A stretch of 64,000 nucleotides of DNA from Blautia obeum ATCC 29174 (GTDB lineage Bacteria > Bacillota > Clostridia > Lachnospirales > Lachnospiraceae): NCBI RefSeq assembly GCF_025147765.1, contig NZ_CP102265.1, forward strand, positions 3,571,001 through 3,635,000, written 5' to 3'. This document shows, one piece after another, positions 33,896 through 41,715 of the stretch; the first letter of the stretch is position 1, and each line of letters opens with the position of its first letter. Made by a program: the position numbers and the translations under genes. The notes beneath the pieces are model-generated. The model did not search any database. It had not been told where the DNA came from and saw only the letters and a program-made list of their open reading frames with translations.

Positions 33896-34765
33896 TTAAC
33901 TTTCCCATGATTCTTTTTTCCATAATTTCAGCAGTGCCAGTATTTCCCGTTTCATCATTGCCGGTGTATAGGAATTTGGAAAATACTTGTGTAACTGCTC
34001 GTTTGTGAATGCCACTCTTGTGATCTCACCTTTTTTCACTTCGCACATAATTTCTTCCATCTTTTCCAGTGACAACTGCTTTTCTTTACTCAGTTGCCGG
34101 ATCCTCTGGGCCTGTGAGAGTGATGGAATCGCCTGTGCATATTCCATTGCTACAAGCAGTTCCTTTTGTTCTGTTTCATTTAATGCAGCTATCTCTACAG
34201 CCGGACAAAAAGAAATAATCTCATCATCCAGTTTCTGCAGCATTTCCGGTATCAGTTTTGTCAGTGAGATATAACGCTGCACTTGTTTTGGGCTATCACC
34301 ACAATCCTCGCTGATGATCTCTATTGCTCTTTTTCTTGGTGTTTTGTGGTCAACTTGGCTCTTTTTTCGACCACTTTTTCTTTTCAATACGTCATTCTTT
34401 AATTTGTAAGCAAAAGCTTTTTCACTGTAGCTGATCCGTTCTCTGTGAAGATTGGAATCCACCATGCTTAAAATGGAATCATCTTCACTTAATACCCGGA
34501 TAATCACTGGTACTTTACGGTATCCCAGTTTCTCCGCAGCATGTTTTCTTCTGTGACCGGATATGATCTCATAGTAGCCATCCGGTACCGGTCTGACGAT
34601 CAGCGGATTTAAGATTCCATACTTCTCAATGCTTTCCTGCAGAAGAAACATTTCCTTATCATCTTTCACCTGAAACGGATGCTCTTTGAACGGTCGAAGA
34701 CGCTCAATCTCAATTTCTATGATTCTTTCTTCGTTTTCTCCTGATTGTCTGTTTGGCTCAGCCAT
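33896..34765 (-). CDS. ParB-family partition protein (element copy 2)
   Basis: The start MAEPNRQSGENEERIIEIEIERLRPFKEHPF at ATG 34765 follows GGAAAGGAG; the longer frame from 34861 is unlikely. The 289-aa protein has GYYEIISGHRRKHAAEKLGY and a helix-turn-helix (ISEDCGDSPKQVQRYISLTKLIPEML). It is the first gene of the parB-parA-parB-repA operon and lies beside the TTAGCTG-rich region, which may be its binding site. It is only distantly similar to the other ParB. Confidence 0.93.
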   Translation of the reverse strand: MAEPNRQSGENEERIIEIEIERLRPFKEHPFQVKDDKEMFLLQESIEKYGILNPLIVRPVPDGYYEIISGHRRKHAAEKLGYRKVPVIIRVLSEDDSILSMVDSNLHRERISYSEKAFAYKLKNDVLKRKSGRKKSQVDHKTPRKRAIEIISEDCGDSPKQVQRYISLTKLIPEMLQKLDDEIISFCPAVEIAALNETEQKELLVAMEYAQAIPSLSQAQRIRQLSKEKQLSLEKMEEIMCEVKKGEITRVAFTNEQLHKYFPNSYTPAMMKREILALLKLWKKESWES

Positions 34766-34810
34766 CTTGACTCCTTTCCTCCAGGATTCAGGAACTAAAA
34801 AATGCCTGCC

Positions 34811-34838
34811 TGGAACTTTTATAGATAGTAAAGTTCCA
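34811..34838. promoter_or_regulatory. Inverted repeat in the partition operon leader
   Basis: TGGAACTTT (34811-34819) pairs with AAAGTTCCA (34830-34838) around 10 nt, about 45 bp upstream of the first parB start. It is either an operator or a leader hairpin. Confidence 0.5.
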
Positions 34839-34859
34839 AACAGACATTGCTGTTTGACC

Positions 34860-35166
34860 ATTAGCTGTAGCTAATAGAATTGAATACTGTTTCAGCTAAT
34901 TTATGTTTGCAGGTTTGGGAGAGATTGTTTCTTTTCCCGCCTTTTCTCTGATTTACATCCCCAAATAAGGGGTGACAACAGAGCGAAACCCAAATGTTAG
35001 CTGGACTTCCTAAAACCCATGTTTGCAAACCGGTGATTTTGATTAGCTGTCAGCTAACAAAAATCGGATTGCGTTAGCTGGAAATTGATCATTTTGAATG
35101 GAATTTAGTGTCACGAACGTGATTAGAAAATAAATAAAGCGTTCGTTGTCAGCTAATCCAGCTAAC
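34860..35166. repeat. Cluster of TTAGCTG/CAGCTAA motifs (candidate partition or recombinase binding region)
   Basis: Nine half-sites occur in 307 bp. Examples are the palindromes ATTAGCTGTAGCTAAT (34860-34875) and GATTAGCTGTCAGCTAAC (35041-35058), single sites at 34893, 34997 and 35074, and two at 35150 and 35159. The last pair lies inside a 9-bp inverted repeat AAGCGTTCG/CGAACGCTT (35137-35145 and 35172-35180), next to the tRNA. No gene is present. It is probably a centromere-like ParB site array or integrase arm region. Confidence 0.65.
34959..34990 (+). other. GC-box/GTGACAACA module, left copy
   Basis: CCCC-AAATAA-GGGG is followed by TGACAACAGAGCG. A similar module lies in opposite orientation at 35381-35420. 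The two flank the tRNA and the TTAGCTG cluster, as expected for an origin of transfer or attachment-site structure. Function is not established. Confidence 0.4.
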
Positions 35167-35187
35167 ATTTTCGAACGCTTTGAAGCC

Positions 35188-35261
35188 CGTCGCCAAGAGG
35201 ATTTGAACCTCCGACCCCTCGCTTAGGAGGCGAGTGCTCTATCCAGCTGAGCTATGACGAC
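35188..35261 (-). tRNA. tRNA-Arg (anticodon CCU)
   Basis: The 74-nt gene folds as a complete cloverleaf: acceptor stem GTCGTCA/TGGCGAC, D-arm AGCTCAGCTGGATAGAGC, anticodon stem CTCGC/GCGAG with loop CTCCTAA (anticodon CCT), and T-arm with GGTTCAAATCC. The CCA end is not encoded. It sits between the element's TTAGCTG cluster and a truncated second tRNA-Arg(CCU). It is probably carried by the element. Confidence 0.97.
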
Positions 35262-35380
35262 ACATGCCGCAAACCCTTGATTTTACTGGGTTTCTGGGAT
35301 TTTTCCCTTCGGCCATATATAAGATTATCAACTCTTTTTTGAGTTGTCAATCTACAGATTTTTTCGATTTGGTAACATTA

Positions 35381-35420
35381 GAACGCTCCCCAATTTGGGG
35401 AATGCTTTGTTGTCACCCTT
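35381..35420 (-). other. GC-box/GTGACAACA module, right copy
   Basis: The minus strand reads AAGGGTGACAACAAAGC, then ATTCCCCAAATTGGGGAG, which is the counterpart of the 34959 module in inverted orientation. A shorter match, GGCATTCCCCAAAGGG, lies at about 35464-35484. The block lies just inside the proposed element end at 35494. The rest of 35262-35660 carries the tRNA half, T-rich sequence and the terminator, and no gene. Confidence 0.4.
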
Positions 35421-35493
35421 AGCATTTTTCAGAATAGATTCGAACTGAAAGTTGTTTTTCATTTTTTCCCTTTGGGGAATGCCTCGGCTTTCT

Positions 35494-35532
35494 CTTAGGA
35501 GGCACTTGTTCTATCCATTAAACTAACAGGAC
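35494..35532 (-). pseudogene. 5' half of a second tRNA-Arg (CCU), broken after the anticodon loop
   Basis: The minus strand shows acceptor GTCCTGT, D-arm TAGTTTAATGGATAGAAC, anticodon 5' strand AGTGC and loop CTCCTAAG. The next bases (AGAAAG) cannot pair with AGTGC, so the tRNA stops exactly after the anticodon loop. The 10-bp core GCCTCCTAAG is shared with the intact tRNA at 35188. This is what a recombination in the anticodon loop of a host tRNA-Arg(CCU) would leave. Confidence 0.7.
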
Positions 35533-35614
35533 ATACCAGAAATTGTACTATATATTTCTTTAAAAAACAAGACCTTAATTCCTGGGTAACGAGAAAAAAG
35601 TCCTGGATAACTGG

Positions 35615-35652
35615 AGAGAAGTCCATGACAAATGAAGGTCGTGGACTTCTCT
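35615..35652 (-). terminator. Terminator of the GGDEF gene
   Basis: AGAGAAGTCCATGAC (35615-35629) pairs with GTCGTGGACTTCTCT (35638-35652), 8-nt loop, immediately downstream of the 35663 gene's stop on the minus strand. T-rich sequence follows in that direction. Confidence 0.7.
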
Positions 35653-35662
35653 TTGTAATAAA

Positions 35663-37672
35663 TTAAGATTCAGGTCTGCGAACGGATTTTCGTCGATGCT
35701 TCTTGGCTTCATAAAGCTCCTTATCGGCAAGAGCGATGATTTCCTGTGTGTCGGTATCCGGTTTAGGACGGAATTCTGCAATTCCAAGAGAGATTTCCAC
35801 AAGGAATGGTTTATCGGATTCAGCATTAAAAACCGTGCAGGCATCTTTAATTCGTTTACGGAAAATATCCTGGAAATTTTCTTCTTCACAATTTAAAAGA
35901 ATCAGGAATTCATCACCACCGACACGTGCAAGTGTGTCCTGACTGCGCAGACAGCCTCCGAGGATTCTTGCAACGCTTTGCAGTGCAAAGTTGCCGGCCG
36001 GATGTCCCCAGGTGTCATTGATCTCTTTCAGATGGTCCAAATCTCCACAGATAATGTAGGCCCGTTGATTTATTTCGCTGCTGCAGAATTTTTTTGTCTG
36101 TTCTGTGAAACCTCTCAGATTCAGAAGACCAGTCAGTTCATCATATTTGGAAATAAATCCAAGTACCCGGTTTCGCTCACGTACGAGCTCCAGATCTCTG
36201 GACATTTCCTGTCGGCGCCGGGCTTCTGCTTTACTGATTTCCAGATAATGCAAAGAAAGACCGATCTGCAGGCTGATCACATAGAAAAATGGAAATTCTT
36301 CCTGTTGTATATCGCATGCGAGCAGACCATATTGTTTTTCTCCTGAGAAGAGCAGAAATATCATAAACTGATGTCGTTCATCATCGCTCATCAACTGACA
36401 GATACCTTTTTGGTCTGTTACAGGCTGGCGGTCATAGAAATGAAATGCATCCACTTCTTCATTCCGGTAATAGGCAGCAAGTCGCAGATTTTGCGGACAA
36501 ATCCATTTCTCATTCTGATGATATACGATTGGTTCATCCAGGAGAAAGAGGTAGGTGCATTTTGTGCGCAATTCCCGCATGTTTTCCATTGCTTCCAGAA
36601 GAAAAGCGTATTCATCCTCCATGCAGTCATTCAGACTTCGGGCAAGTGACGAAATAAACCAGGATCTACGTTGAAAACTGATCAGCTCAAGCTTCATATT
36701 GGTAATCGTACGGTTCAGCTTGTGTATCTGTTCGGTAAGACTCACTGGAGTATTTTGAATTTCCGGAAGCTGTTCCTGACAGCCGCAGGATTCTCTGACA
36801 CACAGAGAAACAGGAACTCTTCGGGACAGGACATTTTTGCCGTCCAATTTATCAACAAGGTCGTATACAGCCATTCGGCCCATGAGGACTCCATCCTGCT
36901 GAATGGTTGTAAGAGGTGGTTCCATACCAGATGCACGCTCACAGTCATCAAAACCGGTGATCAGGATATCTTTTCCTACTTTGAGACCACGTTTTTCACA
37001 AACACGATAACCGGCAAATGCCATTTCGTCGTTGGCGAAGACAATAGCCTGGGCATCTGGATTATCATCGAGGAGTTTTTCAATCTGTTTATCTACAAAT
37101 TCTGAATAATCACCCTGTGCGATCATCTTGGGATTGACCGGAAGATGATATTTCGCCATCATTTCAAGATAAGTATTTTTACGTTCATTAGCATCTGTAT
37201 TCTGTGCAGGACCGGCTACAAAAAGTATTTTCTGACAATTGTGTTCCTGGGTCAGATGCTCCATGACCAGCTGGATGCCCTGTCTGTTGTCACAGATCAG
37301 AGAATGGCAGTTATGCGCATGGACGATCTCCGTAAGGAACACGGTAGGAATGGAATTGAATTTGCGGGCAAATTTCTCAGCAGTCTCATTTTTTAACTGC
37401 AGTCCCAGAGTTCCATAATTGATGATCAGTCCATCAAGACCTCCCATAAGACTGTAATCGTGGATGGTATTGAACTGATAATCAAAAGAATCTTTGTGAG
37501 TTCCGCCGAGCATATCTTCGAAGAAATCTTGGGTCTGCGTACCAAGGAAAAAACAGACATTTATATCGAGTTCTTTTGCTGCAGTAGCAATACCACTGAT
37601 ATGTTCTTTGGGAAAATAAGTATATACGCCCCCAATAAGGATTCCAACGTTGTATCGTTTGTGTTTGTTCAT
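35663..37672 (-). CDS. Diguanylate cyclase with LacI-type ligand-binding domain
   Basis: The 669-aa protein starts MNKHKRYNVGILIGGVYTYFP and its first 290 residues form a periplasmic-binding/LacI-like sensor (HNCHSLICDNRQGIQLVMEHL, then DILITGFDDCERASGMEPPLTTIQQDG), without a DNA-binding HTH. A coiled linker (about 310-370) and a helical region lead into a C-terminal GGDEF domain with RVGGDEFLILLNC. The I-site RSQD lies five residues before GGDEF. It should make cyclic-di-GMP in response to an intracellular sugar-like ligand. It is the first complete chromosomal gene beyond the element boundary. Confidence 0.92.
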   Translation of the reverse strand: MNKHKRYNVGILIGGVYTYFPKEHISGIATAAKELDINVCFFLGTQTQDFFEDMLGGTHKDSFDYQFNTIHDYSLMGGLDGLIINYGTLGLQLKNETAEKFARKFNSIPTVFLTEIVHAHNCHSLICDNRQGIQLVMEHLTQEHNCQKILFVAGPAQNTDANERKNTYLEMMAKYHLPVNPKMIAQGDYSEFVDKQIEKLLDDNPDAQAIVFANDEMAFAGYRVCEKRGLKVGKDILITGFDDCERASGMEPPLTTIQQDGVLMGRMAVYDLVDKLDGKNVLSRRVPVSLCVRESCGCQEQLPEIQNTPVSLTEQIHKLNRTITNMKLELISFQRRSWFISSLARSLNDCMEDEYAFLLEAMENMRELRTKCTYLFLLDEPIVYHQNEKWICPQNLRLAAYYRNEEVDAFHFYDRQPVTDQKGICQLMSDDERHQFMIFLLFSGEKQYGLLACDIQQEEFPFFYVISLQIGLSLHYLEISKAEARRRQEMSRDLELVRERNRVLGFISKYDELTGLLNLRGFTEQTKKFCSSEINQRAYIICGDLDHLKEINDTWGHPAGNFALQSVARILGGCLRSQDTLARVGGDEFLILLNCEEENFQDIFRKRIKDACTVFNAESDKPFLVEISLGIAEFRPKPDTDTQEIIALADKELYEAKKHRRKSVRRPES

Positions 37673-37864
37673 GATAAGTCCTCCATGAGTAAGTTAAACG
37701 CACATTGTTTTTTGTATATTATATCAGCGTTATGTGGTAATTGCAAAACTTAATTTGTGAAAATTAGACAAACGAAAGGATTGCGAATAAATAAATAATA
37801 AAGCAAGACACATAAATCATACATAATGACCAAAAATAAATGAAATAAATTATAAAGCAAGCGT

Positions 37865-38683
37865 GTGATTGGCAATAAGAGTGCCAGTGGAACAGAAATC
37901 ATCGAGGAACTTGGCGAGGAAGAAATCAATACAGGAGCGATGATTGTCTATACCTCTGCGGATTCAGTAATGCAGATCTGTGGAAATGAAGAGACATTTG
38001 ATCTTGCAAACCTGTATCGCTGCTGTGAGATTGCCAGGGAACTGACCATGAAAGATGAGTGGCGAGTTGGCAGAGTCATTGCGAGACCGTATGTCGGAAA
38101 GAAAAAGGGTACGTTTAAGAGAACCAGCAACCGCCATGACTATGCGTTGAAACCGACTGGAAGAACAGCCTTAAATGCATTGAAGGATGCAGGTCTTGAT
38201 GTGATTGGTGTTGGAAAGATCAATGATATTTTCTGTGGTGAGGGAATTACACAGACTTACCATTCAGACAGTTCTGTGCATGGCATGCAACAGACGATTG
38301 ATATCTGTAAAAAAGATTTTCATGGTCTCTGCTTTGTGAATCTGGTGGATTTTGACGCTTTGTGGGGGCATAGAAGAAATCCGGAAGGATACGGACGTGA
38401 AATTGAGAAGTTCGACAGAGGACTTGGAACTCTGATGAATGAGTTGCGAGAAGATGATCTTCTGATCCTGACTGCGGATCATGGAAATGACCCAACTTAT
38501 ACCGGAACGGATCATACAAGAGAATATGTACCATTTATTGCATATTCAAAGAAAATGAAAGAAACAGGAGCTATTGAGAACCAGGATACATTTGCGGTGA
38601 TCGGTGCATCTGTTGCAGAAAATTTTAGTGTACAGATGCCACAAGACACGATTGGAAAATCAATATTGCGGGAGTTGCAGTAG
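37865..38683 (+). pseudogene. deoB: Phosphopentomutase, 5'-truncated
   Basis: The 272-aa frame begins at a GTG (VIGNKSASGTEIIEELGEEE) inside what is normally about residue 115-120 of phosphopentomutase and continues to the normal C-terminus. The metal-site residues of the C-terminal part remain (TADHGNDPTYTGTDHTREYVPF). The N-terminal 110-120 residues with the first metal ligands (DSVGIGAMPD region) are missing, and 37673-37864 shows no trace of them. The enzyme normally interconverts ribose-1- and ribose-5-phosphate. A functional product is unlikely. No ribosome site precedes the GTG. Confidence 0.85.
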
Positions 38684-38706
38684 TTAAATAAAACTTGTCT
38701 GTCATG

Positions 38707-38744
38707 ACACCTTCAAGCTATTATAGCCTGAAGGTGTTTTTATT
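38707..38744 (+). terminator. Terminator after the deoB remnant
   Basis: ACACCTTCA (38707-38715) pairs with TGAAGGTGT (38729-38737) with inner pairs GCTAT/ATAGC, followed by TTTTTATT. This is a good rho-independent terminator for the plus strand. Confidence 0.8.
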
Positions 38745-38898
38745 AATCAAAATCTCTGGTAATGTTTGTGAGCCATTTGCCTCTGACATAGTGAATTAAT
38801 ACCACAGGCATTTTTTCAAATTCGTCCAGAGTCATTACAAAGTATACCCAGATCGGCGGCAGTTTTAAAACATATGCAGCTAAGAAAGTAAGAGAGTT
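38743..38898 (-). pseudogene. MATE transporter remnant (C-terminal tail only)
   Basis: Hand translation of the minus strand gives SLTFLAAYVLKLPPIWVYFVMT, then LDEFEKMPVVLIHYVRGKWLTNITRDFD and a stop. This is the typical C-terminus of a MATE-family multidrug exporter. The frame starts without a start codon, in sequence that duplicates the region just downstream of the 44175 MATE gene. It is a gene relic in a 470-bp gap that otherwise contains no gene. A second short tail (NRLMQIIAGQIKDFFR, stop) reads on the minus strand near 39070-39130. Confidence 0.6.
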
Positions 38899-38900
38899 AT

Positions 38901-38956
38901 TTTTTTATCTCTTACACATCTATTTCTCAGTCGGCCATGACCTTCTGAGCGCCACA
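38901..38956 (-). repeat. 56-bp duplicate of the MATE gene 3' end
   Basis: This stretch matches 44156-44211 at 53 of 56 positions. It encodes the last residues VALRRSWPTEK and stop, equivalent to the VALRRSWPTEE end of the 44175 gene, plus about 25 nt of downstream sequence. It joins two different gene tails in the two places, indicating a recombination or deletion event between related transporter loci. Confidence 0.75.
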
Positions 38957-39152
38957 CAAAACGAATCAATTGATGCTATTGTTGTCTGTGAATTACAGTG
39001 TTGTACTTCACACCGTCGACTGAAGAATGCAATGGGCCCTGAACTATTCTTCAGTTCAATAAAATTGAATATCTATTTTCCTTAAAAAGCTTATCTGAAG
39101 AAATCTTTGATCTGTCCTGCGATGATCTGCATCAGTCGGTTTCTCCCTGTTG

Positions 39153-41672
39153 TCATGCCTCTTCTTCTTTTACAAGATTGATCGTTCCGTTATCCAGGCA
39201 TTCTACAAACTTGCGAACAAGCTCTGGATCAAATTGTTTGCCTGCATCCTGAATCAGCTTCTCCCGAGCTACTTTTACAGGGAAGGCTTTCTTATAGCAT
39301 CGTATGGATGTCATGGCATCGAATGAATCTGCCACACACAGGATACGTGCCGTCAGCGGTATATCTTCGCCTGCAATACGGCGCGGATATCCTTTCCCGT
39401 CATAGCGTTCATGATGACCGATGACCGCCGGGATAACATAATCCAGTGACGGAAGATGTCGGATAATGTCGATGGAAGCTTCTACATGGCCTTTGATCAT
39501 CTCGTATTCTTCATCTGTCAATGATCCGGCCTTATTTAATACACTTTCTGGAATACCAATTTTACCGATGTCATGCAAAAGTGCTGCCTGATGGATGATC
39601 TCTATCATATCTTCGTTCATTCCAAGTGTTCTTGCAAGTGCTGTTGCATAATAGGCAACATTTGTGGAATGGCTGAAGGTATAATGATCTTTTGCATCAA
39701 TAGCTGCGGTCAATGCGTAGATGGTTGATTCATATTCTTTGTAAATATGTGCATGTGTTTTTGCGTGAGCATCTTTATTATTGTTGCGGAACATGGTATC
39801 AAAGACCTGAATTCCATTCTTCCCGCTGTGTTTTACGTGGTACACCGCAAGATCAACATTTTCCAGCAGTTCTTTGACATTCTTTGCCGCATACGGTGCT
39901 GCACTGATTCCCGCACTGACTGTGATCGGCTTGAGCTTCATGTCGGTTCTGCGGTTATTCATAACATATATCTGTTTTGCAATGGATTCCACCAGATTTC
40001 TGGCAGAGAAAAGGTCGTAGCCTGGAAGCAGAACAGCAAATTCTTTTGCGCCATAGCGGGCAGTATATCCACTTTCTCCTACGCTGCTATTGATGATGTC
40101 TGCAATGCGCTGCAAGCATATGTCGCCTTCTTTTATACCATACAGCTGATTGTATAATTTAAAATCATCTACATTGATAATGGACAGTGCCAGCGAAGCA
40201 TCTCTGTTTTTCTCGAATTCTTCATTGAGAACTTCATAAAAATATTTTCGATTTAATAAACCTGTCAGCTCATCGGTTCTTGCCTCAAGACGGGCGTTCT
40301 CATACAGCTTTGCATTTTTGATAGCAATAGATGCCACTGATGTGATGTTTGAGATTATCTCTACTTCATCGTATGCCAGTCTCTTTTTTGAAGAAGATGA
40401 TGTGATCAGAATCACTCCCGCCAGATTATCACCATCTTTTAATCCGGCACAGTAACGTGTATGGTTTTTATCCAGCTGATGTTTTTCCTCTTCCCACATG
40501 GACTTGTACTCTACAGAGTAGCGGAAATCACGGTAAATAATCGGTTCTTCGTGGTCTTTCAGCCACTGGACCATTGGATTTTCTTCTTCAAAGGCAAACG
40601 CCAGATCACTTAAAGGCTGGTCACTTGCAACCCCACGATATGGCTCGCCAGGTGCGTCCTGCATACAGATATAGATATTTCCAACATCCATCAAATCTTT
40701 CATAACATGGATCGTTTTATCCAGGATTTCCTGAAGATCCAGAGTTTTGGAGATTGCTGAATTAAATTCTCTGATCTTCTCAGCCTGATGGTTTTCTTCT
40801 CTGACAAACACGCAGCGGATCAAAAGCTTCCACAGATAAGTAAAGAGTGCATAGATGATCAGAAAGACGATTGAAAAAACAAGAGTGTAAATCTGGGTGT
40901 TCTTATCCGGCCGCATATGAAATAGATTTTGCAGGGATGGAACAATATTTAAGAAAACAAGAATGGAAAACAGGAATCCAACACCATAACACAGGGAAGG
41001 GGATGCCAGCATCTGCAGGCGGAACAAGCGTCTTCGGATCAGTGCGTAGAACAGTAAAAATACATTTACTACACCACTTAAGATATCAATCGGAAATCCG
41101 CTGAAGAACGGAATTCCAAGAAATGCATTTCCTAAGAACAATGCAAGGACTCCCAGCATAACCGGTTCATACTGGACTTTCATAGTCGGATTGTTTTTAC
41201 AGATCCGTACAATGACTGTAAGAAGATGGATCAAGAAAATTGCCGATGGTATAAAAAATACGATGATTGCAGGCTTGATCTCATATACAAAAGCTGCAGC
41301 TCCGTTTTTTTCTACCATTTTGGGAGCTTCAAGGAAAACTCCAAATTGTGCATTCAGCCAGAAGCAGGTCAGCATGACCACAAAGTATATTCTTCCCGCA
41401 ATACCGCTCTTTTCACCGCCAAAGGCGAGTATAAAACGGTAGTACGCATATGGCAGCAGCAAAATTCCCAACAGGGAAACCTGATACCAGAATTCACATC
41501 CAGGCCAAAGCTGTGCTCGCATAAAAGCAGAACCTCCAGTCCAGAATAGCAGGCCCGTCAGCACCACCAGGAAACTGTTTATTATTTTATTTCTCTTTGC
41601 TGTCAAAAACATCAACAGCATAAATCCATAACACAGCATGGCTATGATTGATATATATCCGTAGGTTCCCAT
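39153..41672 (-). CDS. Membrane protein with GAF, degenerate GGDEF and HD-GYP domains
   Basis: The 839-aa protein has about eight N-terminal membrane helices (7TM/histidine-kinase-N-like, residues 5-285), a GAF domain (310-455), a GGDEF domain with GRYGAKEF in place of GGDEF (so probably not a cyclase), and a C-terminal HD-GYP domain with HDIGK, HHERYDGKGYP and the final DSFDAMTS. HD-GYP proteins hydrolyse cyclic-di-GMP. It therefore probably opposes the nearby diguanylate cyclase (35663), with GAF and membrane input. It is the only gene of its operon. Confidence 0.92.
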   Translation of the reverse strand: MGTYGYISIIAMLCYGFMLLMFLTAKRNKIINSFLVVLTGLLFWTGGSAFMRAQLWPGCEFWYQVSLLGILLLPYAYYRFILAFGGEKSGIAGRIYFVVMLTCFWLNAQFGVFLEAPKMVEKNGAAAFVYEIKPAIIVFFIPSAIFLIHLLTVIVRICKNNPTMKVQYEPVMLGVLALFLGNAFLGIPFFSGFPIDILSGVVNVFLLFYALIRRRLFRLQMLASPSLCYGVGFLFSILVFLNIVPSLQNLFHMRPDKNTQIYTLVFSIVFLIIYALFTYLWKLLIRCVFVREENHQAEKIREFNSAISKTLDLQEILDKTIHVMKDLMDVGNIYICMQDAPGEPYRGVASDQPLSDLAFAFEEENPMVQWLKDHEEPIIYRDFRYSVEYKSMWEEEKHQLDKNHTRYCAGLKDGDNLAGVILITSSSSKKRLAYDEVEIISNITSVASIAIKNAKLYENARLEARTDELTGLLNRKYFYEVLNEEFEKNRDASLALSIINVDDFKLYNQLYGIKEGDICLQRIADIINSSVGESGYTARYGAKEFAVLLPGYDLFSARNLVESIAKQIYVMNNRRTDMKLKPITVSAGISAAPYAAKNVKELLENVDLAVYHVKHSGKNGIQVFDTMFRNNNKDAHAKTHAHIYKEYESTIYALTAAIDAKDHYTFSHSTNVAYYATALARTLGMNEDMIEIIHQAALLHDIGKIGIPESVLNKAGSLTDEEYEMIKGHVEASIDIIRHLPSLDYVIPAVIGHHERYDGKGYPRRIAGEDIPLTARILCVADSFDAMTSIRCYKKAFPVKVAREKLIQDAGKQFDPELVRKFVECLDNGTINLVKEEEA

Positions 41673-41715
41673 AAAATCCCCTTACTCCACTCTCGTTTTC
41701 ATTCTTATTTAAAGC

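Noticed and set aside
860..35494. Prophage interpretation of the left half
   Set aside because: VirB4, VirD4, TrbL-like, PrgI, PcfB and TopB genes are present, and no capsid, tail or terminase genes are visible.
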